DNA from: Nitrosopumilus sp. b1
Lineage (GTDB): Archaea; Thermoproteota; Nitrososphaeria; Nitrososphaerales; Nitrosopumilaceae
Reading direction: 5' to 3'
Length of the DNA: 64,000 nucleotides
NCBI RefSeq assembly: GCF_014078545.1
Contig: NZ_MU078723.1
Coordinates: forward strand, 376,761-440,760
The notes beneath the pieces are model-generated. The model had not been told where the DNA came from. It searched no databases and worked only from the letters and a program-made list of their open reading frames with translations. A program made the position numbers and the translations under genes. Position 1 is the stretch's first letter, and each line of letters opens with the position of its first letter. This document shows positions 15,019 to 23,803 of the stretch, piece by piece.

Positions 15019-16461
15019 GTGCCAATCGAGGACGTTTCAGAATTTATTGAAAAGTTAGAAAAAGCTGGAGAGTTAAAAAGAGTAAAGACAGAAGTTGATG
15101 CAGATTTAGAGATTGCAGAAATTCTTCGTAGAGTGATGTATTCAAATGGCCCTGCAGTGTTATTTGAGAATGTAAAAAATTATGATATGCCAGTTTTAGG
15201 AAATGCATTTGGTTCAATGAAGAGATTAGAGATCGGATTGGAGACAAACGACTTTACAGAAATAGGACAAAGAATTGTAGATCTTACAAAGATGGATATT
15301 CCATCAGGTCTTTTCAATAAAATAAAAAAACTTCCAGAGTTATCCAAGATGAGTGACTCATTCCCACAATTAGAAAAAAGTGGTCCTGTAACTGAAGTAA
15401 TTGAGGAATCACCTTCATTTGATAAGATTCCAATTTTAAAAACATGGATTAAGGATGCAGGAAAATTCATTACACTTGGATTAATTGCAACAAAACATCC
15501 TGAAACTGGTATTAGAAATCTTGGAGTATACAGAATGCAAATTGTAGATAGCACTCATGCACTAATGCACTGGCAAAAACACAAACGTGGTGCACAACAC
15601 CATGAGATTTCTAAAGAGAAGGGAAGTAAAATCGAAGCTGCAATAATTATTGGCGGAGATCCTGCAACAGTTTTTTCAGCAGTAGCACCAGTACCAGAAG
15701 GATTAGACAAGTATCTCTTTGCAGGAATTGCACGAAAGAAAGGAATCAAGATGGTAAAATGCAAAACAATTGATTTGGAAGTTCCTGCTAATGCAGAGAT
15801 GGTTCTCGAAGGATATGTTGATTCAGCAGACATAAGAGATGAAGGGCCATTTGGAGATCATACGGGATACTATACCCCTCAGGAGCCATATCCAACATTT
15901 ACATTAACAGGAATTATGAGAAGGAAAAAACCCATTTACCTTACAACAATTGTAGGAAAACCCATTCTTGAAGACGCATATATTGGAAAAGTAATTGAGC
16001 GTTCATTTTTGCCATTGATTCGAATGTTTCAACCAGAAGTAGTTGATTTCGCAATGCCAGCTGCAGGATGGTTTCAAGGATTTGCAATTGTTTCAATAAA
16101 AAAGAGATATCCAGGTCAAGCAAAGAAAGTGATGATGGGCCTATGGGGACTTGGCCAATTGGCGTTGACAAAAATTTTTGTTGTTGTGGATGATGATGTA
16201 AATGTTCATGACATTAATGATGTCATATGGGCCATCACAACAAGAGCTGATGCAGCTAGGGACACCATAATTATCAATAACACTCCAACGGATACATTAG
16301 ATCCTGCATCACCATTAGTCAATTTAGGTTCAAAATTAGGAATTGATGCAACCCAAAAGACCAAAGAAGAAGGATATCAAAGAGAAATTCAAGAACAAGT
16401 TAAGGTAGACGAAAAAACAAAAGACCTAGTTGATGCAAAATGGTCTCAGTATGGACTCTAG
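15019..16461 (+). CDS. ubiD: UbiD-family decarboxylase
   Basis: A 480-residue member of the UbiD family, prenylated-FMN-dependent (de)carboxylases. The signature region DEGPFGDHTGYY (about residue 275) holds the acidic residue of the E-R-E active site, and HWQKHKRGAQHH near residue 180 is typical of the FMN-binding part. Two roles are possible in archaea. One is the anhydromevalonate-phosphate decarboxylase of the archaeal isoprenoid pathway. The other is the decarboxylase of the futalosine menaquinone pathway (MqnL); the convergent neighbour mqnC, overlapping by 4 bp, favours the latter only weakly. The start is GTG at 15019 (MPIEDVSEF). A UbiX flavin prenyltransferase would be needed and is not in the window. 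Confidence 0.88.
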   Translation: MPIEDVSEFIEKLEKAGELKRVKTEVDADLEIAEILRRVMYSNGPAVLFENVKNYDMPVLGNAFGSMKRLEIGLETNDFTEIGQRIVDLTKMDIPSGLFNKIKKLPELSKMSDSFPQLEKSGPVTEVIEESPSFDKIPILKTWIKDAGKFITLGLIATKHPETGIRNLGVYRMQIVDSTHALMHWQKHKRGAQHHEISKEKGSKIEAAIIIGGDPATVFSAVAPVPEGLDKYLFAGIARKKGIKMVKCKTIDLEVPANAEMVLEGYVDSADIRDEGPFGDHTGYYTPQEPYPTFTLTGIMRRKKPIYLTTIVGKPILEDAYIGKVIERSFLPLIRMFQPEVVDFAMPAAGWFQGFAIVSIKKRYPGQAKKVMMGLWGLGQLALTKIFVVVDDDVNVHDINDVIWAITTRADAARDTIIINNTPTDTLDPASPLVNLGSKLGIDATQKTKEEGYQREIQEQVKVDEKTKDLVDAKWSQYGL

Positions 16462-17576
16462 TGCATACGCACAGGATTGTAAAAGTTATCCCGTTCCTCT
16501 ACACTATATCCAATTTGTCTGATAGAATCGATTATTCGTTTGTCAGTTAGCTCAGTTGAGCGAGCACCAGTACAGGAGACAACTTCTTCACCAATCAGAG
16601 TACCTCCAAAGTCATCAGCACCATACTGTAAAGCAAGTTGAGCCATACCAATTCCATTTGTTAACCAGGATGATTGAATATGTGGGATCAGTCCATCAAG
16701 CATTAATCGAGAGATGGCAATCATCTTCAATAGTTGAGTTCCACCTGCACCAAAGTTAACAAGGCTTTCTTTTTGCATCAATGTGTTATTTGGCTCAAAG
16801 CTCCATGGAATAAATGCCATAAAGCCCTTGGTTTTTTCTTGTAGAGAAACAATTTTTGAGAAATGTTCTGCAATATCTCTATTTGATTCCACATGACCAT
16901 ACATCATCGTAGCAGAACCAGGAATGCCTAATGAATGAGCTTCATGCATAATTCTAATCCATTCATCACTCGAAATCTTTTTTGGACTAATTACATCTTT
17001 AACGGTATCAACAAGAATTTCAGCGCCAGCACCCGGAATTGATTGTAGTCCAGATTCTTTTAATCGAGATAAAATTTCTTTTGTGGATGACTTTTCTACT
17101 CTAGATATCATATCGATTTCAGAAGTAGATAATCCATGCACGCCAACTTGTGGAAATTTTTTTCGAATCATCTGAAATGCTTCTTCATAATATTCCAATG
17201 AAAGATTTGGGTTATGTCCGCCTTGGATCAAAACTTGACGAATCTTAAACATATCCCACGAAGTCTTTACTCTAGCTTCGATCTCCTCTAAAGAAAGAGT
17301 ATAGGAATCCTTTGCACCCGGAGAGCGATAGAATGCACAAAATTTACAATCAGTGACACAAACGTTGGTATAATTTAGAATGATATTATTTACAAATGAG
17401 GCCTTTTTCCCAAACTGTTTTTGTGTAAGATATCCTGCAACTAATCCCATTAGCTGAACGTCTTCTGATTCTAGCAAACGAAGGCACTCTTCTTTGCTTG
17501 GACGTTGACCACTAAGAGAATGATCAAGTATATCTCCAATATCACTTGAATGAATTTGTTCAGTAAGCTGGCTCAA
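16458..17576 (-). CDS. mqnC: Dehypoxanthine futalosine cyclase-like radical SAM enzyme
   Basis: A 372-residue radical SAM protein. The cluster motif is CVTDCKFC (CxxxCxxC, about residue 74), followed by AFYR. NIILNYTNVC before it, QGGHNP near residue 120 and VHGLSTSEI near 147 are characteristic of the MqnC/CofH/MqnE group, with MqnC the best fit. MqnC cyclises dehypoxanthine futalosine on the way to menaquinone. Thaumarchaeota contain menaquinones, which fits. CofH (F420 synthesis) is the main alternative but its usual CofG partner is absent here. Start ATG at 17576 (MSQLTEQIH). It overlaps the convergent ubiD stop by 4 bp. Confidence 0.82.
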   Translation of the reverse strand: MSQLTEQIHSSDIGDILDHSLSGQRPSKEECLRLLESEDVQLMGLVAGYLTQKQFGKKASFVNNIILNYTNVCVTDCKFCAFYRSPGAKDSYTLSLEEIEARVKTSWDMFKIRQVLIQGGHNPNLSLEYYEEAFQMIRKKFPQVGVHGLSTSEIDMISRVEKSSTKEILSRLKESGLQSIPGAGAEILVDTVKDVISPKKISSDEWIRIMHEAHSLGIPGSATMMYGHVESNRDIAEHFSKIVSLQEKTKGFMAFIPWSFEPNNTLMQKESLVNFGAGGTQLLKMIAISRLMLDGLIPHIQSSWLTNGIGMAQLALQYGADDFGGTLIGEEVVSCTGARSTELTDKRIIDSIRQIGYSVEERDNFYNPVRMH

Positions 17577-17734
17577 TTACCTTGAAACAATCCTCTTTGC
17601 TTGGTATTTAATCCTTGAGAGAAAATTTCAATTCAAAGTCTATGTTCAAAATACATGAAAGTGATACATCAGAGGCACATGAATAAAAATCGTTCACGTT
17701 ATTTTTAAGTAGGGCACAAAGAGGAGATCATCGC

Positions 17735-18517
17735 ATGGTATCAGGTCATCAAATTAGACTAAATAGAATTTTAAGAAAAGGAAAGATGCTTTGCATTCCA
17801 ATGGATCATGGTATTTCAAATGGACCTATTGAAGGTCTAGAAGATCCTCACTCAGTCATTTACGACTGCGAAGGTCATGGACTTACAAGCGTAATTATCA
17901 ACAAAGGAATTCTCAAGACATTACCCAAACCAACCAAGATTGGTCTATTGGTTCACTTTTCAAGTAGTACTTCTCTTTCGTTATCACCAAATAGAAAAAT
18001 GCTTACAGGAACAGTGGAAGAAGCAATACGACTTGGTGCAGATGGAGTTTCACTTCACATTAACATTGGCGGAGCTGAAGAGCCAGAGATGCTAGAGCAG
18101 CTTGGAATGACTGCTGAAGAATGCCACAAATGGAACATGCCACTATTAGCTATGATGTACCCTAGAGGGGAAAATGTAAAGAATCCACATGATCCAGAAA
18201 TTGTTGCTCATGTAGCACGAATTGGTGCAGAATGTGGAGCAGACATTGTAAAAACAGTTTACACTGGAGATGTTGATTCGTTTGCAAAGATTGTAAAGAG
18301 TACTCCCGTTCCAATTGTCATAGCAGGAGGTCCAAAAGCAAAAACTGATTTAGATATTTTACAAATGACAGAAGATGCAATGAAGGCTGGTGCAAAAGGT
18401 GTTACTTATGGTAGAAATATTTTTGCACACAAGCATCCACAAAAAATAGTGGGAGCATTATCAGAGATAATATTTAAAAAATCATCAGCAAAGGAAGCAG
18501 CGAAACGACTTGAGTAA
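17735..18517 (+). CDS. aroA': 2-amino-3,7-dideoxy-D-threo-hept-6-ulosonate synthase (ADH synthase)
   Basis: A 260-residue class I aldolase of the DhnA/FbaB type. It carries the family motif PMDHGISNGP near residue 25, the Schiff-base Lys in ADIVKTVYTGD near residue 176, and IAGGPKAK in the phosphate-binding part. In archaea lacking DAHP synthase this enzyme makes ADH from a deoxyketohexose phosphate and aspartate semialdehyde, the first step towards dehydroquinate. The downstream gene, overlapping by 8 bp, is the matching dehydroquinate synthase II, which makes this assignment much safer than a glycolytic aldolase. It opens the shikimate block, starting with ATG 17735. Confidence 0.92.
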   Translation: MVSGHQIRLNRILRKGKMLCIPMDHGISNGPIEGLEDPHSVIYDCEGHGLTSVIINKGILKTLPKPTKIGLLVHFSSSTSLSLSPNRKMLTGTVEEAIRLGADGVSLHINIGGAEEPEMLEQLGMTAEECHKWNMPLLAMMYPRGENVKNPHDPEIVAHVARIGAECGADIVKTVYTGDVDSFAKIVKSTPVPIVIAGGPKAKTDLDILQMTEDAMKAGAKGVTYGRNIFAHKHPQKIVGALSEIIFKKSSAKEAAKRLE

Positions 18518-19565
18518 ATCTAGAGAGCTTATAATTTCTCCAAAAGTTTCAAAAGCACAACTGGGAAAATTTTTAAAACAATTATCCGATGAAGGAATCA
18601 AAACAGTGTATGCAGATCCAAAAAGTGTTGGAAAAACAAAGTTATCTACAGTACACACTAGTAGCGCTGCAAATTATGTTGTCCTAGAAAAAGAAAATTC
18701 ATCTAAACCAAAAGGTAAAAAAATTGGAAGGCGATTCAAAGTATTATCCAATCAAGACATTGAAAAAATTTTAGAGTCAGCAAAAAAAGGCCTAGATTTT
18801 GTAATTGTTGAAGTCAAAGATTGGAAAATAATTCCCTTGGAGAACATTATTGCCAAACTACACAAAATACACACAAAAATTTTTGCAATTGCCAGAACTC
18901 CAGAAGAGGTTAGAAAGATGTTTTCTATTTTAGAAGTAGGTGTCGACGGAGTAATATTCAACACATCATCAATTAATGAGGTCCGAGAGGCATCAGTGTA
19001 TCTTGGTTCTAGAAGTTTTGAATTAAAGCCAGCAAAAATTATCGAGATAAAAGAAGTCGGGGATGGTGAACGAGTATGCGTAGATACTGCTTCAATTCTT
19101 CACAAAGGTGAAGGAATGTTAATTGGAAGTAGGTCTAATTTCCTATTTTTGGTTCATAATGAATCGGTTGGCTCTTCTTTTACATCCCCAAGACCGTTTA
19201 GAGTAAATGCAGGAGCAGTTCATTGTTATACATTATCACCTGATGGAACTACAAGGTATCTCTCAGAAGTAGAAACTGGTTCTGAGGTGCTAGTACTTGA
19301 TTCAAAAGGAAGAGCAAGAAGAGCAACTGTTGGACGTTCAAAAATTGAACGAAGACCAATGCTAATGATAAAAGCTCAGGTAAACGGAGAAATTGGGGGC
19401 ATTATAGCACAGGATGCTGAAACAATTCGCTTTGTAAAACCAAATGGACATCTAGTGTCGGTAACACATCTAAAGAAAGGAGATATGGTTCTCACACATT
19501 CAAAGCAAGCTACTGGAAGACATTTCGGGATGGAAGTATCAGACGAATACATTCTTGAAAAATAG
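18510..19565 (+). CDS. aroB': 3-dehydroquinate synthase II
   Basis: A 351-residue archaeal-type 3-dehydroquinate synthase, unrelated to bacterial AroB. It oxidatively deaminates and cyclises ADH to 3-dehydroquinate using NAD. Recognisable stretches are GEGMLIGSRSNFLFLVHNE (about residue 210), PRPFRVNAGAVHCY and the C-terminal GRHFGMEVSDEYILEK. The start at 18510 is TTG (tTGAGTAAATCT), overlapping the ADH synthase stop by 8 bp, which indicates translational coupling. The length agrees with the family. It feeds aroD, which follows 3 bp later. Confidence 0.93.
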   Translation: MSKSRELIISPKVSKAQLGKFLKQLSDEGIKTVYADPKSVGKTKLSTVHTSSAANYVVLEKENSSKPKGKKIGRRFKVLSNQDIEKILESAKKGLDFVIVEVKDWKIIPLENIIAKLHKIHTKIFAIARTPEEVRKMFSILEVGVDGVIFNTSSINEVREASVYLGSRSFELKPAKIIEIKEVGDGERVCVDTASILHKGEGMLIGSRSNFLFLVHNESVGSSFTSPRPFRVNAGAVHCYTLSPDGTTRYLSEVETGSEVLVLDSKGRARRATVGRSKIERRPMLMIKAQVNGEIGGIIAQDAETIRFVKPNGHLVSVTHLKKGDMVLTHSKQATGRHFGMEVSDEYILEK

Positions 19566-19568
19566 ATT

Positions 19569-20234
19569 ATGAAACACAAAACTTGTGTATCAATTGCAGA
19601 AAAAACTCCCAAACGTATGAATCAGCTTATAAAAAAAGCACTTAAAAGATCGGACTATGTTGAAATCCGTTTTGATTTTTTAAAACCTGAACATGTTCCA
19701 CAAGCATTAGAACTATCAAAAAAATATCTCAAATTTTCAGTGTGTACATTGCGACCAAAGGCAGAGGGAGGAAAATTTTCAGGAAAAGAATCAGAAAGAA
19801 TATCAATTATAAAATTAATTTCAGAATACAAACCGTTTCTTTTAGACATAGAATACAACACTTTAAGAAAAAATAGATCACTTCTAAATTATGTTAGAAA
19901 AACAAAAACCCCAATTTTAGTTTCTTGGCATGATTTTAAAAAAACTCCCAGCATGAATGATTTACAGAAAAAAATGAATCAAATGAAAAAAACATCAAAA
20001 AACGTAAAAATTGTAACAACTGCAAAGACAGTCAAGGACGCATCAAAAGTTTTATCGCTTTACAGTATTTCATCAAAAATTAACTTGATTGCATTCTCCA
20101 TGGGAGATTTGGGAAGAATTTCCAGAGTTTTGTGTTTATACTTAGGAAGTCCATATACGTATGTCTCACTTGGAAAAGCAGTAGCACCAGGACAATTCAG
20201 TCTGGATGAGATTAAGTCAATTATAGATACCTAG
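19569..20234 (+). CDS. aroD: 3-dehydroquinate dehydratase, type I
   Basis: A 221-residue TIM-barrel enzyme that dehydrates 3-dehydroquinate to 3-dehydroshikimate. Type I features are the EIRFDFLKPE strand near residue 37, the catalytic His in SWHDFKKTPS near residue 119, and the Schiff-base Lys in VKIVTTAKTVKDA near residue 150. The end GQFSLDEIKSII is typical. It begins with ATG 19569 (MKHKTCVSI), 3 bp after aroB'. It is rich in AAA lysine codons, in keeping with the AT-rich genome. Confidence 0.93.
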   Translation: MKHKTCVSIAEKTPKRMNQLIKKALKRSDYVEIRFDFLKPEHVPQALELSKKYLKFSVCTLRPKAEGGKFSGKESERISIIKLISEYKPFLLDIEYNTLRKNRSLLNYVRKTKTPILVSWHDFKKTPSMNDLQKKMNQMKKTSKNVKIVTTAKTVKDASKVLSLYSISSKINLIAFSMGDLGRISRVLCLYLGSPYTYVSLGKAVAPGQFSLDEIKSIIDT

Positions 20235-20239
20235 AAATC

Positions 20240-20247
20240 TTAAATAT
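20240..20247 (+). promoter_or_regulatory. TATA-like box for the 31-aa gene
   Basis: TTAAATAT lies 19 nt before the ATG at 20267. This distance suits a leaderless transcript starting at or near that ATG, inside the shikimate block. Confidence 0.45.
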
Positions 20248-20266
20248 CAATTTTGCAATATTTGGC

Positions 20267-20362
20267 ATGCATAAGAAGCATCCATCAATTAACTCAGTTA
20301 TTTCTAAGGTTCTATATGAAATAGTTAAGGGGACAGGATTGGATCCTAATGTATACAAATAA
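20267..20362 (+). CDS. 31-aa predicted microprotein in the shikimate block
   Basis: This short frame (ATG 20267, TAA 20360-20362) encodes a basic, partly helical peptide beginning MHKKHPSINSV and ending DPNVYK. It fills the only sizeable gap in the aromatic gene block, between aroD and aroE, and has its own TATA-like box at a leaderless distance. I recognise no family. It might be a conserved thaumarchaeal microprotein or a leader-type peptide; it has no run of aromatic codons (one or two Tyr only), so classical attenuation is unlikely. Confidence 0.45.
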   Translation: MHKKHPSINSVISKVLYEIVKGTGLDPNVYK

Positions 20363-20407
20363 TCCTCAGACTTGACAGTTTAAATCAATCAATTATTGAA
20401 AAAATTC

Positions 20408-21226
20408 ATGGTAAAAACTTATGCAGTGATTGGAGATCCGATAGACCACTCTCTTTCGCCAAATATTCACAATGCAGCATTCAAAGAGATGAAGATGGAT
20501 TGCACATACATTGCATACAAAATTCCTAAAGAGGAGCTACTCGAAGGGCTTGAATCCTTAAAAAAAATAAATATTTCTGGATTCAATGTCACGATTCCAC
20601 ACAAAGTTGAAGTCATGAAGTATATTGACAAGGTGGATGAAGACTGTAGTTTGATTGGTGCTGCAAATACAATTTCAAATGAGAATAATGTCTTGAAAGG
20701 TTACAATACAGACATGGGGGGATTTTTAGATCCATTACATCGAAGAGATATCAAGGTGAACGATTTTCAAGTTCTCCTTTTGGGAGCAGGAGGGGCAGCA
20801 AGAGCTATCATTGCAGGATTAGTAAAAGAAGATGCGAAATCAATTATGATTGCAAATAGAACAAGAGATAATGCAAATTCCTTGGCACAATTTGCAAATA
20901 AAATTGGAATGAGTACAGAAGCATCCCTTCTAAATGAGATTAGAGATGTTACAAATTATGACTTGATTATTAATGCAACATCTATCGGATTAAAAAATGA
21001 GTCCAGTCCGATACCTACAAAAAGTATCAGAAAAAATTCCATAGTTTATGACATAGTATACAATCCAATGAATACAGATTTGATAAAAGGAGCAAAAGAG
21101 AAAGGAGCTACCATAATTTACGGATACGAGATGCTACTTGGTCAAGCAATTCGTGCGTTTGAGATTTGGCATAAAACAAAAGCACCTTATGAGGTAATGA
21201 AAAAAGCTGTTCTAGGAGTTTTCTGA
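20408..21226 (+). CDS. aroE: Shikimate dehydrogenase
   Basis: A 272-residue NADP-dependent enzyme that reduces 3-dehydroshikimate to shikimate. The substrate-binding motif GDPIDHSLSPNIHN (about residue 8) and NVTIPHK with the catalytic Lys (about residue 63) are conserved. The Rossmann motif LGAGGAARA is near residue 125. GYEMLLGQA at the end is typical. The ATG at 20408 is chosen because homologues begin a few residues before YAVIGDP; a TTG four codons upstream is possible. The gene overlaps the shikimate kinase start. Confidence 0.94.
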   Translation: MVKTYAVIGDPIDHSLSPNIHNAAFKEMKMDCTYIAYKIPKEELLEGLESLKKINISGFNVTIPHKVEVMKYIDKVDEDCSLIGAANTISNENNVLKGYNTDMGGFLDPLHRRDIKVNDFQVLLLGAGGAARAIIAGLVKEDAKSIMIANRTRDNANSLAQFANKIGMSTEASLLNEIRDVTNYDLIINATSIGLKNESSPIPTKSIRKNSIVYDIVYNPMNTDLIKGAKEKGATIIYGYEMLLGQAIRAFEIWHKTKAPYEVMKKAVLGVF

Positions 21227-22080
21227 TGAGTAAATCAAAGGCCACAATACATGGAGCAGTTTCACTAGTAAACGCAATTGCCACAGGTAAAGGAGCAACG
21301 TTAGGAATTTCATTAAAGGTAGAAGCAATTGTAGAAGAGTCACCAGGTACAGGAATAACAATTGAATCAGATAATCAAAGTCTCAGTTCTAGATTGATAA
21401 ATAGAACAATAGAGAAAGTAGTACCAAAGAAAAAGCTAGAAAAATCAAAGTTAAGCCTTATACTAGATTCTGAAATTCCAACAGGGTATGGCCTTAAGAG
21501 CTCAAGTGCAATTTCATCAGCAGTTGCTTTGGCATGCGCAAAGCTCTTCCAACCAAAAATTGTTGATTCTGAAATACTTCTTGCTGGAATTGATGCATCT
21601 ATAGAAACCAAGGTGAGCATCACAGGCGCATATGATGATGCAACAGCATGTTATTTTGGAGGTTTTCAAGTGACTGATAACTACAAAAGGAAAACAATAC
21701 TTTCAGAAAAAGCACCAACAAACCTTATTGCAGTAATTTTCATCCCAAAATCACGAAAAAGAGGAAATGTGAAGAAACTAAAAACACTCGATACAGTATT
21801 TGATAAGGCTTGGAATCTTGCAAAAAATAAGGATTATTGGAATGCAATGATACTAAATGGGTTAGCTACATCGGCAATTCTAGATTCAGATCCAAAAATT
21901 ATTACCGATCTAGTTGAAGAAGGAGCTCTTGGTGCATCAGTATCAGGAAACGGTCCATCCATTGCAGCAATAGTAAAAAAAGACAGTCTAACAAAAATAA
22001 AGAAGGTTTTTTCATCAATGGAAGGAAGAATTATCACATCTGAGGTAAACAACAAAAAGGCAGAAGTCCATGGATTGTAA
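21226..22080 (+). CDS. aroK: Shikimate kinase, archaeal GHMP type
   Basis: A 284-residue GHMP-superfamily kinase. It phosphorylates shikimate at the 3-hydroxyl and is not homologous to bacterial AroK. The ATP-binding motif PTGYGLKSSSAISSA is near residue 86, and the third GHMP motif GASVSGNGPSIAA near residue 230. The ATG at 21226 overlaps the aroE stop (TGATG) and its own end overlaps aroA by 11 bp. Position between aroE and aroA fixes the function among GHMP kinases. Confidence 0.94.
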   Translation: MSKSKATIHGAVSLVNAIATGKGATLGISLKVEAIVEESPGTGITIESDNQSLSSRLINRTIEKVVPKKKLEKSKLSLILDSEIPTGYGLKSSSAISSAVALACAKLFQPKIVDSEILLAGIDASIETKVSITGAYDDATACYFGGFQVTDNYKRKTILSEKAPTNLIAVIFIPKSRKRGNVKKLKTLDTVFDKAWNLAKNKDYWNAMILNGLATSAILDSDPKIITDLVEEGALGASVSGNGPSIAAIVKKDSLTKIKKVFSSMEGRIITSEVNNKKAEVHGL

Positions 22081-23332
22081 AGTAGAAAAATCTAAAATTT
22101 CAGGAGTTATTTCCTGCCCTACAAACAAGAGTTATTCTCATAGAGCAATTTTCCTAGCAACACTATCACGTGGAAAGAGCACATTACACAACGTATTAGA
22201 TTCAGCAGATGTAAAATCTACAATTCATGCATGTAAGGGATTTGGGGCAGACATATCCATTAGTAACGAATCAATCACAATAAATTCTAAAGGAAAGATA
22301 AATCCAACAGAAATTGATGCTTCCAACTCTGGAACCACAATTAGAATTGCAGCTGCAATTTCAGCATTATCTGAGGGCAAAACAACTCTTACAGGTGACA
22401 ATAGCCTCAAAAAAAGGCCTATGCAGCCACTATTAGATGCGTTAGAATCATTGGGGGCAAAATGTACATCAACAGACGGTAAACCTCCTGTTTCAGTGCA
22501 TGGAAAAATTTCTGGAGGAGAAGTCACTATTGCGGGAAATATTTCAAGTCAGTTTGTTTCTGCATTAATGATTGCAGGACCACTTACGAAGGAAGGTATT
22601 GAGTTAAAGATTGAAGGAGAATTAGTTTCAAAACCATACCTTGATGCTACAATTGCAATAATGAAAAAATTTGGGGTAAGAGTACACACGTTAATTCCTT
22701 ACAAAAATTATCAAATCACACCACAAATTTATCATCCAACTGAAATTACAGTTCCATCAGATTTTTCCAGTCTAGCGTTATTGTTGTCTTCAGCAGTTTT
22801 AGTTGGCAAGGATGTAAAGATCAAAGTAGAGATGGGGGATCTCCCACAAGGAGATGAAGCATTCATCGATATTTTGGAGGCATTAGGAGTCAGAGTGATT
22901 ATTGATGAAGAAACAATCTCAATAACCAATGTAGAGAGACTCTCAGGCGGGAAATTTGATCTTAGTAATACACCAGACCTTCTTCCACCATTATCCATTT
23001 TAGCATTAAAATCACAAAAACCAATAGAGATAGTAAATGTTGGGCATGCAAGGTTCAAAGAAACAGACAGAATAGCAATAATCTCTAGAGAATTAAAAAA
23101 GATTGGAATAAAAGTAATTGAAAAAAGTGATGGAATAATTTTAGAACCCGCAGACCAACTAAAAGGTGCTTCATTGAATGCTGAAAATGATCACAGACTG
23201 TTTATGGCATTTTGTATTGTTGGAATGTATGTTGGAAATTGCACAATATCAGATCCAGAGTCTATAGATGTCTCATTTCCAAGTTTCATAAAAGAAATGA
23301 AAAATTGTGGCGCAGACATAACTGTTGTGTGA
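22070..23332 (+). CDS. aroA: 3-phosphoshikimate 1-carboxyvinyltransferase (EPSP synthase)
   Basis: A 420-residue enzyme joining phosphoenolpyruvate to shikimate 3-phosphate. Conserved features are NKSYSHRAIFLA near residue 18, NSGTTIRIAAA near 85, KKRPMQPLLDALE near 115, PDLLPPLSILAL near 303, and RFKETDRIA near 327 with the catalytic Glu and Arg. The end SIDVSFPSFIKEM is typical. Two family inhibitor-contact regions look ordinary. The ATG at 22070 overlaps the kinase by 11 bp. It is the last gene of the first half of the aromatic block; aroC follows after three unrelated genes. Confidence 0.95.
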   Translation: MDCKVEKSKISGVISCPTNKSYSHRAIFLATLSRGKSTLHNVLDSADVKSTIHACKGFGADISISNESITINSKGKINPTEIDASNSGTTIRIAAAISALSEGKTTLTGDNSLKKRPMQPLLDALESLGAKCTSTDGKPPVSVHGKISGGEVTIAGNISSQFVSALMIAGPLTKEGIELKIEGELVSKPYLDATIAIMKKFGVRVHTLIPYKNYQITPQIYHPTEITVPSDFSSLALLLSSAVLVGKDVKIKVEMGDLPQGDEAFIDILEALGVRVIIDEETISITNVERLSGGKFDLSNTPDLLPPLSILALKSQKPIEIVNVGHARFKETDRIAIISRELKKIGIKVIEKSDGIILEPADQLKGASLNAENDHRLFMAFCIVGMYVGNCTISDPESIDVSFPSFIKEMKNCGADITVV

Positions 23333-23339
23333 AATTCAA

Positions 23340-23717
23340 TCACATTGCAGCTGTAGGAAGAATATTCTTTTCTGACAAGTAATCAAGTAGTTGCTTTCCG
23401 GTAAATGGTTTTTCAATAAAACCAAACAAACCTCGTTTTTCTGCTTCATAGAATCTTTCCTTTTTTTGAAAACCAGTCATAAGAATCACTTTGGCATCAG
23501 GATCTGCATCTTTAATTTGAAAAAAGGTATCATATCCGTCCATTCCCCCCATAACGATATCCATAATTACAAGGTCAGGTCTAGCATTTTGATATTCAAT
23601 ACAGGCTTGAGAACCGTTTTGAGCAGTTCGCACATTAAAACCACCAATTTTCAAAAAACTTCCAATGCATTCTAGAAGATCTTCATTGTCATCCACTAAC
23701 AATACGCTGGAACTCAT
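23340..23717 (-). CDS. Stand-alone response-regulator receiver
   Basis: A 125-residue CheY-like receiver with nothing attached. The acidic pocket is DDNED (about residue 9), the phosphoacceptor Asp is in VIMDIVMGGMDG (about residue 51), the Thr is in LMTGF and the Lys in EKPFTG (about residue 103). It presumably takes phosphate from a histidine kinase encoded elsewhere. The ATG at 23717 has an AT-rich element about 20-28 nt upstream that it seems to share with the divergent small DNA-binding-type gene. Confidence 0.9.
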   Translation of the reverse strand: MSSSVLLVDDNEDLLECIGSFLKIGGFNVRTAQNGSQACIEYQNARPDLVIMDIVMGGMDGYDTFFQIKDADPDAKVILMTGFQKKERFYEAEKRGLFGFIEKPFTGKQLLDYLSEKNILPTAAM

Positions 23718-23736
23718 ACAATATTACTTTGAATTT

Positions 23737-23745
23737 GCTTAAAAA
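23737..23745. promoter_or_regulatory. Shared AT-rich promoter element, REC / small regulator
   Basis: The sequence GCTTAAAAAG and its complement lie 20-28 nt from the start of the receiver gene and about 25 nt before the palindrome at 23753. It is a candidate TATA region for both divergent genes. Confidence 0.4.
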
Positions 23746-23752
23746 GAACATG

Positions 23753-23770
23753 TTTGTTTCAAGAAACAAA
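23753..23770. promoter_or_regulatory. 18-bp palindrome, candidate operator
   Basis: TTTGTTTC-AA-GAAACAAA is an inverted repeat with perfect 8-bp arms. It lies where transcription of the small regulator gene would start, so a bound protein would block initiation. Autoregulation by that gene is a reasonable guess. Confidence 0.5.
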
Positions 23771-23803
23771 ACAGGTGCACAATACCCACAATGTGAAGAA
23801 ATC

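Noticed and set aside
17642..17686. 14-codon frame between mqnC and the ADH synthase gene
   Set aside because: It is too short to separate from chance and has no promoter-like element at the right distance.
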